Source: Novosphingobium sp. JCM 18896 | GTDB lineage: Bacteria > Pseudomonadota > Alphaproteobacteria > Sphingomonadales > Sphingomonadaceae | DNA length: 64,000 nucleotides | Assembly: GCF_025938095.1 (NCBI RefSeq) | Contig: NZ_JAPCZF010000008.1 | Location: forward strand, 93,177-157,176 | Reading direction: 5' to 3' | Shown: piece after piece, positions 23,679-33,136 of the stretch | Numbering within the stretch: the stretch's first letter is position 1 | Layout: every line of letters begins with the position of its first letter | Program-made: the position numbers and the translations under genes | Notes under the pieces: generated by a model | What the model was told of the DNA's origin: nothing | Seen by the model: only the letters and a program-made list of their open reading frames with translations | Databases searched by the model: none

Positions 23679-25940
23679 TTAGCCGGTGATGCCCGCCGCG
23701 GCGAGCACGGCCAGGGTCAGCACGTCGGGGGCGATCGCGGTCATCGGTGCGATCTGGACGGGCTTTTCCATGCCGATCAGCATCGGGCCGATCGTGGTGT
23801 TGCCGCCGAGCTCGCGCAGCAGCTTGGCCGAGATGTTGGCCGACTGCAGCCCCGGCATGACCAGCACGTTGGCCGGTGCCGACAGGCGGCTGAACGGATA
23901 GTTCTTCATGATGTTGGGGTTGAGCGCCGCGTCGGGGGCCAGGTCACCCTCGTACTCGAAGCCCGGATCGCGTGCGTCGAGCAGCGCCACCGCGTCGCGG
24001 ATGTTGTCGAGCCAGCGACCCGCGGGATTGCCGAAGGTCGAGAACGACAGGAAGGCGACGCGCGGCTCGTGGCCGAGGCGGCGCGCAACGGCGGCGGTCT
24101 CGATCGCGATGTGCGCGAGATCCTCGGCCGAGGGGCGCTCGTTGATCGTCGTGTCGGCGATGAACACCGTGTTGTTCTTGGCGATCGTCAGGTGGATGCC
24201 GAAAGGCAGCGCGCCGGGCTTCGGATCGAGAACCTGGCGGACTTCCTTGATCGACTGCGAGAACGGCCGCGTCACGCCCGAGATCATCGCATCGCCGTGG
24301 CCCAGCGCGACGAGCAGCGAAGCGAAGACGTTGCGGTCCTGGTTGACCATGCGCTTGACGTCGCGTTCCATGAAGCCGCGGCGCTGGAGGCGCTGGTAGA
24401 GATAGTCGACCATGGCCGGCACGTGCGGCGAGGTCGCCGAATTGTGGATCTCGAAGGACTCGGGATTGCTGATGCCCAGCTCGAGCAGCTTGTCGGTCAC
24501 CGCCTGGGTGCGGCCGACGAGCACCGGCGTGCCATATTCGAAATCGCGGAACTGGATCGCCGCGCGCAGCACGACGTCTTCCTCGGCCTCGGCGAAGACC
24601 ACGCGCTTGGGATTGGCGCGCGCCTGGGCATAGACGTTGGTCAGCACCGAGGTGGTCGGGTTGAGCCGTGCCTTGAGGCTGTGACGATAGGCGTCGAAGT
24701 CCTCGATCGGCAATTGCGCCACGCCCGAATCCATCGCCGCCTTGGCCACGGCCGAGGAGACGACTTCCATCAGCCGCGGATCGAACGGCGCCGGGATGAT
24801 GTAGTCGCGGCCGAACTGGTGGTTCTGGCCATAGGCCGCGGCGACTTCCTCGGGCACCTGCTGGCGCGCGAGTTCGGCGATGGCGCGGGCGGCGGCGATC
24901 TTCATCTCCTCGTTGATCGCGGTCGCGCGCACGTCGAGTGCGCCGCGGAAAATGAAGGGAAAGCCGAGCACGTTGTTGACCTGGTTCGGATAGTCCGAAC
25001 GGCCCGTCGCCACGATCGCGTCGGGGCGCACCGCCTTGGCGTCGGGCGGGGTGATCTCCGGATCGGGATTGGCCATGGCGAAGATGATCGGCTCGTCGGC
25101 CATCGTCTTGACCATGTCCTGCGTGACCGCGCCCTTGGCCGAGAGGCCGAGGAAGATGTCGGCGCCCTTGATCGCTTCGGCCAGGGTGCGCTTGTCGGTG
25201 TCGATCGCGTGGGCCGACTTGAATTGGTCGATGCCTTCGCGGCCCTTGTAGATCACGCCCTTGGTATCGCAGACCGTGACGTTCTCGTGCCGCACGCCCA
25301 TCGACTTGATCAGCGCGGTGCAGGCCAGCGCCGAAGCGCCGGCGCCGTTGACCACGACCTTGACGTCTTCGAACTTGCGGCCGGTGATGAAGCAGGCGTT
25401 GACCAGGCCGGCGGCGGCGATGATCGCGGTGCCGTGCTGGTCGTCGTGCATGACGGGGATCTTCATCCGCTCGCGCAGGGTCTGCTCGATGATGAAGCAC
25501 TCGGGTGCCTTGATGTCTTCCAGGTTGATGCCGCCGAAGCTCGGCTCCATCATCGCGATCGCTTCGATCAGCGCCTCGACGTTCTCGCTCGCGAGCTCGA
25601 TGTCGATCGAATCGACGTCGGCGAAGCGCTTGAACAGCACGGCCTTGCCTTCCATCACCGGCTTCGAGGCCAGCGCGCCGAGGTTGCCCATGCCGAGGAT
25701 GGCGGTGCCGTTCGAGATCACCGCGACGAGGTTGCCCTTGGCGGTGTAGTCGTAGGCCGTGGCGGGATCGTCGGCGATCGCCTGGACGGGCACGGCGACG
25801 CCGGGCGAATAGGCCAACGACAGATCGCGCTGCGTCGCCATCGGCTTCGAGGCGATGATCTCGATCTTACCGGGGCGGATCGTCTTGTGATAAAACAGAG
25901 CTTCGCGCTCGGTAAAACGGACGTTGCTTTCGTCGGCCAA
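23679..25940 (-). CDS. maeB: NADP-dependent malic enzyme with phosphotransacetylase-like domain
   Basis: About 753 residues. The N-terminal malic enzyme part shows REALFYHKTIRPGKIEI, the YSPGVAVP block and NADP site text (VVNGAGASALACTALIKSMG); the C-terminal part from about residue 430 is phosphotransacetylase-like (ARANPKRVVFAEAEEDVVLRAA without its heart beyond recognition). It decarboxylates malate to pyruvate making NADPH; the PTA-like domain is usually regulatory, sensing acetyl-CoA. I choose TTG 25940, eight bases after GGAG, giving the usual N-terminus LADESNVRF; the open frame to 26096 is not protein-like. Divergent from mutS. Confidence 0.93.
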   Translation of the reverse strand: MADESNVRFTEREALFYHKTIRPGKIEIIASKPMATQRDLSLAYSPGVAVPVQAIADDPATAYDYTAKGNLVAVISNGTAILGMGNLGALASKPVMEGKAVLFKRFADVDSIDIELASENVEALIEAIAMMEPSFGGINLEDIKAPECFIIEQTLRERMKIPVMHDDQHGTAIIAAAGLVNACFITGRKFEDVKVVVNGAGASALACTALIKSMGVRHENVTVCDTKGVIYKGREGIDQFKSAHAIDTDKRTLAEAIKGADIFLGLSAKGAVTQDMVKTMADEPIIFAMANPDPEITPPDAKAVRPDAIVATGRSDYPNQVNNVLGFPFIFRGALDVRATAINEEMKIAAARAIAELARQQVPEEVAAAYGQNHQFGRDYIIPAPFDPRLMEVVSSAVAKAAMDSGVAQLPIEDFDAYRHSLKARLNPTTSVLTNVYAQARANPKRVVFAEAEEDVVLRAAIQFRDFEYGTPVLVGRTQAVTDKLLELGISNPESFEIHNSATSPHVPAMVDYLYQRLQRRGFMERDVKRMVNQDRNVFASLLVALGHGDAMISGVTRPFSQSIKEVRQVLDPKPGALPFGIHLTIAKNNTVFIADTTINERPSAEDLAHIAIETAAVARRLGHEPRVAFLSFSTFGNPAGRWLDNIRDAVALLDARDPGFEYEGDLAPDAALNPNIMKNYPFSRLSAPANVLVMPGLQSANISAKLLRELGGNTTIGPMLIGMEKPVQIAPMTAIAPDVLTLAVLAAAGITG

Positions 25941-26130
25941 TGGAATTCTCCCCGCTGTCGGGCCTGCCCTAACCAATGTTAGGCCCCGGCGATAGGGGTT
26001 TGCGTGTTTCGGCTCGGTAATAATCGAAAATAATTTGCCGCTCGCGGAGCAGTGATGTTGCGCGGCATTTTGGGGGAAAGCCGAGGGTGCCGGCATTCCG
26101 AATCGCCCGCCCGCCCGCTACCGCAGCAGC

Positions 26131-28734
26131 ATGTCCGCCCCCGTGACCCCGATGATGGCCCAGTACCTCGCGCTCAAGGCGCAGGCCGAGGACTGCCTGC
26201 TGTTCTACCGCATGGGCGACTTCTTCGAGCTGTTCTTCGACGACGCCAGGACCGCCGCCCAGGTGCTCGACATCGCGCTGACCAGCCGCGGCGAGCATGG
26301 CGGCGCGCCGATCCCGATGTGCGGCGTGCCGGTCCATTCGGCCGAGGGCTATCTGGCGCGGCTGATCAAGGCCGGCTGCCGCGTCGCCATCGCCGAACAG
26401 GTCGAGACGCCCGAGGAAGCCAAGAAACGCGGTGGCTCGAAGGCGCTGGTCGCGCGCGACATCGTCCGCTTCGTCACCGCCGGCACCCTGACCGAGGAAG
26501 CCCTGCTCGAACCGCGCCGCGCCAACGTGCTCGCCGCGGTCTGCGAAGTGCGCGGGCTGGTCGGCATTGCCGCCTGCGACATTTCGACCGGGCGCATGGA
26601 GCTCGAGGAATGCGCGCCCGACCGGCTCGGCGCGGCGCTGGCGCGCATCGGCGCGAGCGAGGTCGTCGTGCCCGAGGGGTTCACAGATGGCCCGATCGAC
26701 GCGATCCCGCGGCCGTCGCGCGATTTCGGCAGCGACCAGGGCGAGACGCGGCTCAAGGACGTCCACGGCGTCGCCACGCTCGACGGCTTCGGCAGCTTCA
26801 CGCGGGCGATGCTCGGTGCGGCGGGCGGCCTCGTCGCCTATCTCGACCACGTCGGCCGCGGCGCGCTGCCCTTGCTGCTGCCGCCGGCGATGCGATCGGG
26901 CGAGGCCCATCTGGCGATGGACGAGGCGACGCGCGCCAGCCTCGAGATCCTGCAGTCGAGCCAGGGCGGTCGCCGCGGCAGCCTGATCGACGCGATCGAC
27001 CGCTGCGTCACCGGCGCCGGCGCGCGCCAGCTGTCCGAAGACCTGTCGGCGCCGCTGACCGACCTCGCGGTGATCTCCGAGCGGCTCGAACTCGTCCAGT
27101 GGCTCCACGCCAATTCGCTGCTGCGCGGCGATCTGCGCGCGGTGCTGCGCGCCTTGCCCGACGTCGGCCGCGCGCTGGGGCGTGTCGTCGCGGGACGTGG
27201 CAGCCCGCGCGATCTCGGCCAGCTGCGCGACGGCCTGACCGAGGCGCGCCGCGTGCGCGACCACCTGCTCAAGCTCGGCGACCGGCCGGCCTTGCTCGAC
27301 CGCCTGCTGCCGAGCCTCGGCGGCCACGGCGCGCTGACCGATCTCTATGCGCGCGCGCTGGTGCCCTCGCCGCCGACCGAGCGCGGGCAGGGCGGCTATA
27401 TCGCCGAGGGCTACGACGCCGCGCTCGACGCGCTGCGCGACACCTCGGGCCACGCGCGCCGCGCGATCGCCGCGCTCGAGGCCAAGTACCGCGACCAGAC
27501 CGGTGTGGCCGCGCTCAAGATCAAGCACAACGGCGTGCTCGGCTACTTCATCGAAGTGCCCGCCAAGCACGGCGACGCGCTGATGCAGCCCGACTCCGGC
27601 TTCACCCACCGCCAGACCATGGCCGGCGCGGTGCGCTTCAATGCCCTGGCACTGCACGAGGAGGCCAGCCGCATCGCCGAGGCCGGCGGCCACGCGCTCG
27701 CCGCCGAAGAGGCGCATTTCGAGCAGCTGGTCGCCGAAGCCATCACGGCGCGCCACGCGATCGCCGCCACGGCCGAGGCGCTGGCGCGGATCGACGTCTC
27801 CGCCGGCCAGGCCGAGCGCGCGGCCGAGGGCGGCTGGAGCCGGCCCGAGATCGTCGACCATCCCTGCATCGAGATTTCGGGCGGCCGCCACCCGGTGGTC
27901 GAGGCGGCGCTGGCGCTCAAGGGCGACCGCTTCGTCGCCAACGACTGCCGGCTCGCACCCGACGACCGGCTCTGGCTGATCGGCGGCCCCAACATGGGCG
28001 GTAAGTCGACCTTCCTGCGCCAGAACGCGCTGATCGTGCTGCTGGCCCAGGCCGGCGGTTTCGTGCCCGCGCTGGCTGCGAAGATCGGCCTCGTCGATCG
28101 CCTGTTCAGCCGCGTCGGCGCCTCGGACAACCTCGCGCGCGGACGCTCGACCTTCATGGTCGAGATGGTCGAGACCGCGGCGATCCTGGCCCAGGCGACC
28201 GAGCGCAGCTTCGTGATCCTCGACGAGGTCGGCCGCGGTACCTCGACCTACGACGGCCTGGCGCTGGCCTGGGCCGTGGTCGAGGCGGTGCACGAGACCA
28301 ACCGCTGCCGCTGCCTCTTCGCGACGCATTACCACGAGCTGTCGCGCCTCGCCGAAAGCTGCGACGCCTTGTCGCTCCACCACGTCCGCGCGCGCGAGTG
28401 GAAAGGCGATCTGGTGCTGCTCCACGAACTGGCCGAGGGGCCGGCCGATCGCTCCTACGGTCTCGCCGTGGCGCGGCTCGCGGGCGTGTCGCCGGCGGTG
28501 CTGTCGCGCGCCAAGACCGTGCTCGACCGGCTCGAAAAGGGCCGCGCCGAGACGGGTGGGCTCGCCGCGGGGCTCGGCGACCTGCCGCTGTTCGCCGCGG
28601 CCTTCGAGGCCGATTCGGAAAAGCTCGACACGATCCGCGAGCGGCTCAACGGGCTCGATGTCGATGCGCTCAGCCCGCGCGAGGCGCTCGACCTGCTCTA
28701 TGAGCTCAAGCGCGAGGCCGGCACCGATCATTAA
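26131..28734 (+). CDS. mutS: DNA mismatch repair protein MutS
   Basis: An 867-residue MutS. The mismatch-sensing Phe-x-Glu motif is in MGDFFELFFDDA near residue 30; the clamp and lever domains follow; the ATPase has Walker A GPNMGGKST, the ST-motif region (SRVGASDNLARGRSTFMVEM) and Walker B ILDEVGRGTSTYDG. It recognises mismatches after replication and recruits MutL. The ATG at 26131 gives the standard start. A 73-residue membrane ORF follows 23 bases later. Confidence 0.97.
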   Translation: MSAPVTPMMAQYLALKAQAEDCLLFYRMGDFFELFFDDARTAAQVLDIALTSRGEHGGAPIPMCGVPVHSAEGYLARLIKAGCRVAIAEQVETPEEAKKRGGSKALVARDIVRFVTAGTLTEEALLEPRRANVLAAVCEVRGLVGIAACDISTGRMELEECAPDRLGAALARIGASEVVVPEGFTDGPIDAIPRPSRDFGSDQGETRLKDVHGVATLDGFGSFTRAMLGAAGGLVAYLDHVGRGALPLLLPPAMRSGEAHLAMDEATRASLEILQSSQGGRRGSLIDAIDRCVTGAGARQLSEDLSAPLTDLAVISERLELVQWLHANSLLRGDLRAVLRALPDVGRALGRVVAGRGSPRDLGQLRDGLTEARRVRDHLLKLGDRPALLDRLLPSLGGHGALTDLYARALVPSPPTERGQGGYIAEGYDAALDALRDTSGHARRAIAALEAKYRDQTGVAALKIKHNGVLGYFIEVPAKHGDALMQPDSGFTHRQTMAGAVRFNALALHEEASRIAEAGGHALAAEEAHFEQLVAEAITARHAIAATAEALARIDVSAGQAERAAEGGWSRPEIVDHPCIEISGGRHPVVEAALALKGDRFVANDCRLAPDDRLWLIGGPNMGGKSTFLRQNALIVLLAQAGGFVPALAAKIGLVDRLFSRVGASDNLARGRSTFMVEMVETAAILAQATERSFVILDEVGRGTSTYDGLALAWAVVEAVHETNRCRCLFATHYHELSRLAESCDALSLHHVRAREWKGDLVLLHELAEGPADRSYGLAVARLAGVSPAVLSRAKTVLDRLEKGRAETGGLAAGLGDLPLFAAAFEADSEKLDTIRERLNGLDVDALSPREALDLLYELKREAGTDH

Positions 28735-28757
28735 CCGCGCGGCGCTATGCTACGCGC

Positions 28758-28979
28758 ATGTTCGGACCGCGCATCACCACCGTCTTCCGCAGCAAGTGGC
28801 GCGCGCTATGGTTCGCGGCGAGCGTGCTCGTCGGTGTCTGGTTCTCGGTACCCAAAGAGGGTGAGAAGGCCGATCCGGCGCAACAGCAGGCGGTCGAGGC
28901 CGTGGCCGGGCTCGTCGGTCAGAACCAGCCCGCGCCCGAGCACAAGCACGTCAATCCCTGGGCGAAGACGCCGCAGTAG
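28758..28979 (+). CDS. Small single-helix membrane protein
   Basis: A 73-residue ORF with one hydrophobic segment (ALWFAASVLVGVWFSV, residues 16-31) and a polar Gln/Pro-rich tail (NQPAPEHKHVNPWAKTPQ). It directly follows mutS and may be cotranscribed. No named family recognised. Codon choice looks like its neighbours. Confidence 0.6.
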   Translation: MFGPRITTVFRSKWRALWFAASVLVGVWFSVPKEGEKADPAQQQAVEAVAGLVGQNQPAPEHKHVNPWAKTPQ

Positions 28980-28994
28980 GCGCCAGATTAGACG

Positions 28995-29318
28995 TTAGTC
29001 GTCCTCGCCGGCTTCGCCGAGCAGGTCTTCCTCGTCATCGTCGTTGCGCTCGCCGCGGAAGGCATCGTTGTCGATGCGGCCGCTCGAGACCATCTGCTCC
29101 ATGTGATCGACGAGGTCCTGCGCGTCGTCGCTGTCGTCGCCCGACGAAACCTTGTCGCTGTCGCCAGTGGCGAAGTCGCCAGAGCTGCGGCCCAGCGCCT
29201 CGTCGGCCAGTTCCTGCGCCTGGCTGGCCTCGTCGTTCTGCTCGGAGTTCCGGTTCTCGGGAGCCAGCTCTTCGGTCTGCTGGTCTTCGCCGTCGAACTT
29301 GCGCGGGTTGTCGGTCAT
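28995..29318 (-). CDS. Conserved acidic small protein
   Basis: A 107-residue, very acidic and hydrophilic protein (Asp, Glu, Ser, Asn-rich) without hydrophobic core, so probably disordered. A more conserved-looking part is DLVDHMEQMVSSGRIDNDAFRGERNDDDEEDLLGEAGEDD read in two pieces around residues 70-107. Start at ATG 29318, preceded by GGAGACTCCC; the upstream frame to 29342 adds eight residues. It lies just downstream of the hydroxyacyl-CoA dehydrogenase. Function unknown. Confidence 0.7.
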   Translation of the reverse strand: MTDNPRKFDGEDQQTEELAPENRNSEQNDEASQAQELADEALGRSSGDFATGDSDKVSSGDDSDDAQDLVDHMEQMVSSGRIDNDAFRGERNDDDEEDLLGEAGEDD

Positions 29319-29370
29319 GGGAGTCTCCTTCGCCGGACTCAACGAGCCGGCGAAGGGACAGGTTCCCCGA

Positions 29371-30240
29371 TCAGCGCGTCGGGACGGGCACTTCGCCCGA
29401 GTAGTCGTAGAAGCCGCGGCCGACCTTGCGGCCGATCCAGCCGGCTTCGACGTACTTCACCAGCAGCGGGGCCGGGCGGTACTTGCTGTCGCCGGTGGTC
29501 GAGTAGAGCACCTTGATGATCTCGAACAAGGTGTCGAGGCCGACGAAGTCGGCAAGGGTCAGCGGGCCCATCGGGTGGTTGAGGCCGATGCGGCAGCCCT
29601 TGTCGATGTCCTCGATCGAACCCATGCCCGCGCCGAGCACGAAGATCGCCTCGTTGAGCATCGGGCAGAGGATGCGGTTGACCACGAAGCCCGGCTCGTC
29701 GCCGGCGAGGACGATTTCCTTCTTGATCGATTCGCCGAAGGCGCGCGCCTTGGCGGTCGTCTCGGCCGAGGTCGGCAGGCCCGGGATGATCTCGAGCAGG
29801 CCCATGACCGGCACCGGGTTGAAGAAGTGCATGCCGATGAAGCGCGAGGGATCGGGCACGCGCGCGGCCATGCGGGTGATCGGGATCGAGCTGGTGTTCG
29901 AGGCGAGGATCGCGTCGCTCTTCAGGACCTTGACCACTTCCTCGAAGATCTTGTGCTTGATCTCCTCGCGCTCGGTCGCGGCCTCGATGACGATGTCGGC
30001 CTCGCCCAGCGGCGCATATTCGCCCACGGCGGTGATGCGCGCGAGCACGGCCTCGGCCTCGGCGGCGTCGAGCTTGCCGCGGCTGACCAGCTTGTCGAGC
30101 GTCTTGGCGATCTTGGCCTTGCCCTTTTCCGCGATCTCCAGCGAGATGTCGGTCAGCAGCACCTTGTGGCCAAATTGCGCGGAAGTCTGGGCGATGCCCT
30201 GACCCATCATGCCCGCACCGATCACGCCAACGATAGACAT
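29371..30240 (-). CDS. 3-hydroxybutyryl-CoA dehydrogenase
   Basis: A 289-residue enzyme with the NAD fold VIGAGMMGQGIA, the Ser of LASNTSSIPIT, the catalytic His in GMHFFNPVPVMGLLEII and the Glu/Asn that follow. It interconverts acetoacetyl-CoA and 3-hydroxybutyryl-CoA. In related genomes it travels with the adenosyltransferase and HIG1-like genes, as here. Could be named hbd or paaH; the short length fits the butyryl type, not a FadB fusion. Confidence 0.93.
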   Translation of the reverse strand: MSIVGVIGAGMMGQGIAQTSAQFGHKVLLTDISLEIAEKGKAKIAKTLDKLVSRGKLDAAEAEAVLARITAVGEYAPLGEADIVIEAATEREEIKHKIFEEVVKVLKSDAILASNTSSIPITRMAARVPDPSRFIGMHFFNPVPVMGLLEIIPGLPTSAETTAKARAFGESIKKEIVLAGDEPGFVVNRILCPMLNEAIFVLGAGMGSIEDIDKGCRIGLNHPMGPLTLADFVGLDTLFEIIKVLYSTTGDSKYRPAPLLVKYVEAGWIGRKVGRGFYDYSGEVPVPTR

Positions 30241-30325
30241 ATTCCGTTCCTCTTCGCACCCGCAGCAATGGCGCGCGATTTAGCGTGCGCGGGGTGGCTT
30301 GGCTAGCTCTCCATTAAGCGGGCGA

Positions 30326-30895
30326 TTAACGATTCTGGCCGGGCACCCACAGGACGTCGCCCGAGCCGGCAGCGTTGATTGCCCGGGTCAGCACGAACAG
30401 GAAGTCCGACAGCCGGTTCACATAGGCCAGCGCGGCCGGATTGGTCGGCGCTTCGGCGGCGAGCGCGGTCATCGCCCGCTCGGCGCGGCGCGTCGCGGCG
30501 CGTGCGACGTGGACGCGGGCCGCGGCCTCGCTGCCGCCGGGCAGGATGAAGCTGGTCAGCGGCGCCAGATCCTCGTTGAGCGCGTCGATTTCGGCTTCCA
30601 GCCATGTCGCCTGGGCCGGAACGATACGCAGCATCATCTCCGACGGGGTGAAATCGTCTCCCGGAGTCGCGAGGTCGGCGCCGAGGTCGAACAGGTCGTT
30701 CTGGATCCGTGTCAGCGTCGCGGCATGCGGGCTATCGGGCAGCGCGCAGACCGCGAGGCCGATCGCGCTGTTCGCCTCGTCGACCGCGCCGATCGCTTCC
30801 ATCCGCGCGGCGTGCTTGGGCAGGCGCGAGCCGTCGACCAGACCGGTCGTGCCCGCATCGCCGGTGCGGGTGTAGATCTTGTTGAGCTTGACCAA
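30326..30895 (-). CDS. Cob(I)yrinic acid a,c-diamide adenosyltransferase (PduO type)
   Basis: A 189-residue PduO-type ATR: KIYTRTGDAGTTGLVDGSR forms the ATP-binding N-terminus, and RAERAMTALA and YVNRLSDFLFVLTRAIN match the trimer signature. It transfers adenosyl from ATP to cob(I)alamin, making coenzyme B12 for methylmalonyl-CoA mutase or class II reductase. It starts four bases after the HIG1-like gene ends. Confidence 0.93.
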   Translation of the reverse strand: MVKLNKIYTRTGDAGTTGLVDGSRLPKHAARMEAIGAVDEANSAIGLAVCALPDSPHAATLTRIQNDLFDLGADLATPGDDFTPSEMMLRIVPAQATWLEAEIDALNEDLAPLTSFILPGGSEAAARVHVARAATRRAERAMTALAAEAPTNPAALAYVNRLSDFLFVLTRAINAAGSGDVLWVPGQNR

Positions 30896-30898
30896 GGT

Positions 30899-31120
30899 TT
30901 AGCGCGCGACGGCCATCAGGATCACGACCACGGCGATCGCCGCGCCCTGATACTTGATGCGCGCCCACATCATCTTGTTCTGCTTGAGCTGGAGCAGATG
31001 CGCGCCTTCGGGATCGACGTCGGCATCGAGCGTCTGGCGGAAGGCGTTGAGGCCCTTGAGCAGGCTGAACAGCGTCATGCCCATGAGCAGGATCAGCGCC
31101 GGGATGAGAATGTAGATCAT
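30899..31120 (-). CDS. HIG1-like twin-transmembrane protein
   Basis: A 73-residue protein with two hydrophobic helices (IYILIPALILLMGMTLFSLL and IAVVVILMAVAR) joined by a loop containing QNKMMWARIKYQGAA, which resembles the HIG1 motif linked to respiratory complexes. Its ATG overlaps the stop of gluQ (ATGA), so translation is coupled. Role unknown here; HIG1 proteins elsewhere modulate cytochrome oxidase. Confidence 0.75.
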   Translation of the reverse strand: MIYILIPALILLMGMTLFSLLKGLNAFRQTLDADVDPEGAHLLQLKQNKMMWARIKYQGAAIAVVVILMAVAR

Positions 31121-31971
31121 GGCGCTCCATCTAGGCTTTGTGACAGCGAAATGCCAGCGGGGAAGCGATGCGCGCGCAGCCTGTCGGCGACGGCGGCGCC
31201 GTCCTCGCCGGCGCGGCGGCGATCGGCCAGCGAGGGGGAGCCGCGGCGCTTGGCCAGCTTCCTGCCGTCGGGCTCGACCAGCAGGCCGTGGTGGTGCCAG
31301 GCGGGCACGGGCAGATCGAGCAGGGCCTGGAGCAGGCGGTGGACGTGGCTTGCGGCGAACAGGTCGGCACCGCGGGTGACCAGGGTGACGCCGTCGGCCG
31401 CGTCATCGAGCGTCGCGGCGAGGTGATAGGAGGCCGGCGCTTCCTTGCGCAGCAGCACGACGTCGCCGAAGATCTCGGGTGTGGCGATCTGCGGCCCGGC
31501 GATCTCGTCGACCCAGGCGAGCGGACCGGCCAGCGCGGCGGCCTTGGCCATGTCGAGCCGCCAGGCCGCGCCCACAAGATCCTTGGCCGGATCGACCTCG
31601 CGCCCGCGGCAGGTGCCCGGATAGAGCGCACCGTCGGGACCCTGCGCGGTCGCCGCGGCAGCGATCTCGGCGCGGGTGCAACGGCACGGATAGAGCAGGC
31701 CCAGGGCCTTCAGCCGCTCGCCCGCCGCGGCATAGGAGGCGAGCCGTTCCGACTGGCGCACCACCGGTCCGTTCCAGGCGAGGCCGAGCCAGGCGAGGTC
31801 GGCCAGGTGCTCCTCGGCGAGTTCGGGCCGGCTGCGCGTGCCGTCGATGTCCTCGACCCGCAGCAGGAATTCGCCGCCGCGCGCGCGCGCCAGATCGTGC
31901 GCGACCACCGCGGCATAGGCATGGCCGAGGTGCAGCGAGCCGTTGGGGCTGGGGGCGAAGCGCGTGCGCAT
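31117..31971 (-). CDS. gluQ: Glutamyl-Q tRNA(Asp) synthetase
   Basis: A 284-residue truncated GluRS-like enzyme: class I HIGH motif as PSPNGSLHLGHAY, KMSKS variant KLAKRRGSPSL, and zinc ligands suggested by CRCTR and YPGTCRGR. It lacks the anticodon-binding domain, which distinguishes GluQRS from GluRS; it glutamylates queuosine on tRNA-Asp. First gene of the gluQ-HIG1-ATR operon. Confidence 0.93.
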   Translation of the reverse strand: MRTRFAPSPNGSLHLGHAYAAVVAHDLARARGGEFLLRVEDIDGTRSRPELAEEHLADLAWLGLAWNGPVVRQSERLASYAAAGERLKALGLLYPCRCTRAEIAAAATAQGPDGALYPGTCRGREVDPAKDLVGAAWRLDMAKAAALAGPLAWVDEIAGPQIATPEIFGDVVLLRKEAPASYHLAATLDDAADGVTLVTRGADLFAASHVHRLLQALLDLPVPAWHHHGLLVEPDGRKLAKRRGSPSLADRRRAGEDGAAVADRLRAHRFPAGISLSQSLDGAP

Positions 31972-32031
31972 AGGGTCGCCGTAGCACGGTTTCGGGCAAT
32001 GCGCCGAGGCACGGCGATAGGGAAGATAGTT

Positions 32032-32141
32032 TCACACGAAGACACGAAGATGGAGCGCTGGCCGCAGGCCCTTGTTCATTCTGAGACTGCGGAATGAGAG
32101 CGGCTTCGCCGCGGTCACGGCGTCTTCGTGTCTTCGTGTGA
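32032..32141. repeat. Inverted repeat with 18-bp arms
   Basis: Arms TCACACGAAGACACGAAG (32032-32049) and CTTCGTGTCTTCGTGTGA (32124-32141) match perfectly. Inside lies a smaller palindrome (TTCATTCTG ... CGGAATGAGA). The 31972-32285 gap holds nothing else I recognise. Confidence 0.8.
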
Positions 32142-32285
32142 GATCCCTTCTCTCGTCCTCACTTCACCAACGTCATTCCCCGCCTGTGGATTCTCGCGCA
32201 GCAGCCTTGACGTCAAATTCGGCGAGGCTCAGAAAACACCCATGCGTTGCCATCAAATCGCAACAGCGGCCTGCGACAGGAGGCC

Positions 32286-32894
32286 ATGCTCAAGTCGGAG
32301 CTGATAGAGCGCGCGGCCCGGTTCCGCAGCGCGGGGGATGATCCCTCCCGGCATTTGTCCGACTGTCCGGCGCTCGTGCTCAACGCGGATTACACCCCGC
32401 TCTCCTACTACCCGCTCAGCCTCTGGCCCTGGCAGACCGCGATCAAGGCGATCTTCCTCGAACGTGTCGACATCGTCGCCTCCTATGAGCGCGTGGTCCA
32501 CTCGCCCTCTTGGTCGATGCAGGTGCCTTCGGTCATCGCGCTGCGCCAGTTCGTCAAGCCGAGCGAGTTCCCGGCTTTCACCCGCTTCAACCTGTTCCTG
32601 CGCGATCGCTTCGCCTGCCAATATTGCGGCAGCCCGCAGCACCTGACCTTCGATCACGTCGTCCCGCGGCGGCTCGGCGGGCAGACCAGCTGGGAAAACG
32701 TCGCCACCGCCTGCGCCCCGTGCAACATGCGCAAGGGCGGGCGCACGCCGCGGCAGGCGCGCATGCCGCTGCTGATCGAGCCGATCCGTCCGACCAACTG
32801 GCAATTGCAGGAGCGCGGCCGCGGTTTTCCGCCGAACTACCTGCACGAGACCTGGCGCGACTGGCTCTATTGGGACATCGAGCTCGAGGCTTAG
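32286..32894 (+). CDS. HNH endonuclease family protein
   Basis: A 202-residue protein. The HNH site is in the second half: two CxxC zinc pairs (CQYCG and CAPCN) around TFDHVVPRRLGGQTSWENVATAC, with the catalytic His in FDHV and Asn in the next helix. The N-terminal part (LNADYTPLSYYPLSLWPWQ) is shared by a widespread alphaproteobacterial group whose role is unclear. AGGAGG precedes ATG 32286; the open frame to 32247 is not needed. Confidence 0.9.
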   Translation: MLKSELIERAARFRSAGDDPSRHLSDCPALVLNADYTPLSYYPLSLWPWQTAIKAIFLERVDIVASYERVVHSPSWSMQVPSVIALRQFVKPSEFPAFTRFNLFLRDRFACQYCGSPQHLTFDHVVPRRLGGQTSWENVATACAPCNMRKGGRTPRQARMPLLIEPIRPTNWQLQERGRGFPPNYLHETWRDWLYWDIELEA

Positions 32895-32900
32895 GCCGGT

Positions 32901-33051
32901 CCACCCTCATCCAAGCTTCGCTAGTCCGCCTTGCGGACAAGCTGCGCTATCCTTCTCCCGCCAGCGGGAGAAGGCGACAAGAACCCTTTCCCGCTGGCGG
33001 GAGAGGCGCGAGACTTGGCAGCTCGCTGCCTAGTCGCAGCGGTGAGGGTGG
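32901..33051. repeat. Composite palindromic repeat (family shared with 38408-38583)
   Basis: Ends CCACCCTCA / TGAGGGTGG pair perfectly. Inside are the hairpin CCTTCTCCCGCCAGCGGGAGAAGG (32951-32974) and a block GAGACTTGGCAGCTCGCTGCCTAGTCGCAGC that recurs with changes at 38,437-38,467. Confidence 0.8.
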
Positions 33052-33136
33052 CAGCGTGCGGGAATCGTCTCTCTGAGGCCTCGCACTAAGGGCGCTCCTA
33101 GGCTCCGATTAACCTGTCTTCGCTATCCTCGATTCC

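Noticed and set aside
23625..28731. Long antisense frames over maeB and mutS
   Set aside because: Shadows of two certain genes, with no start signals or domains.
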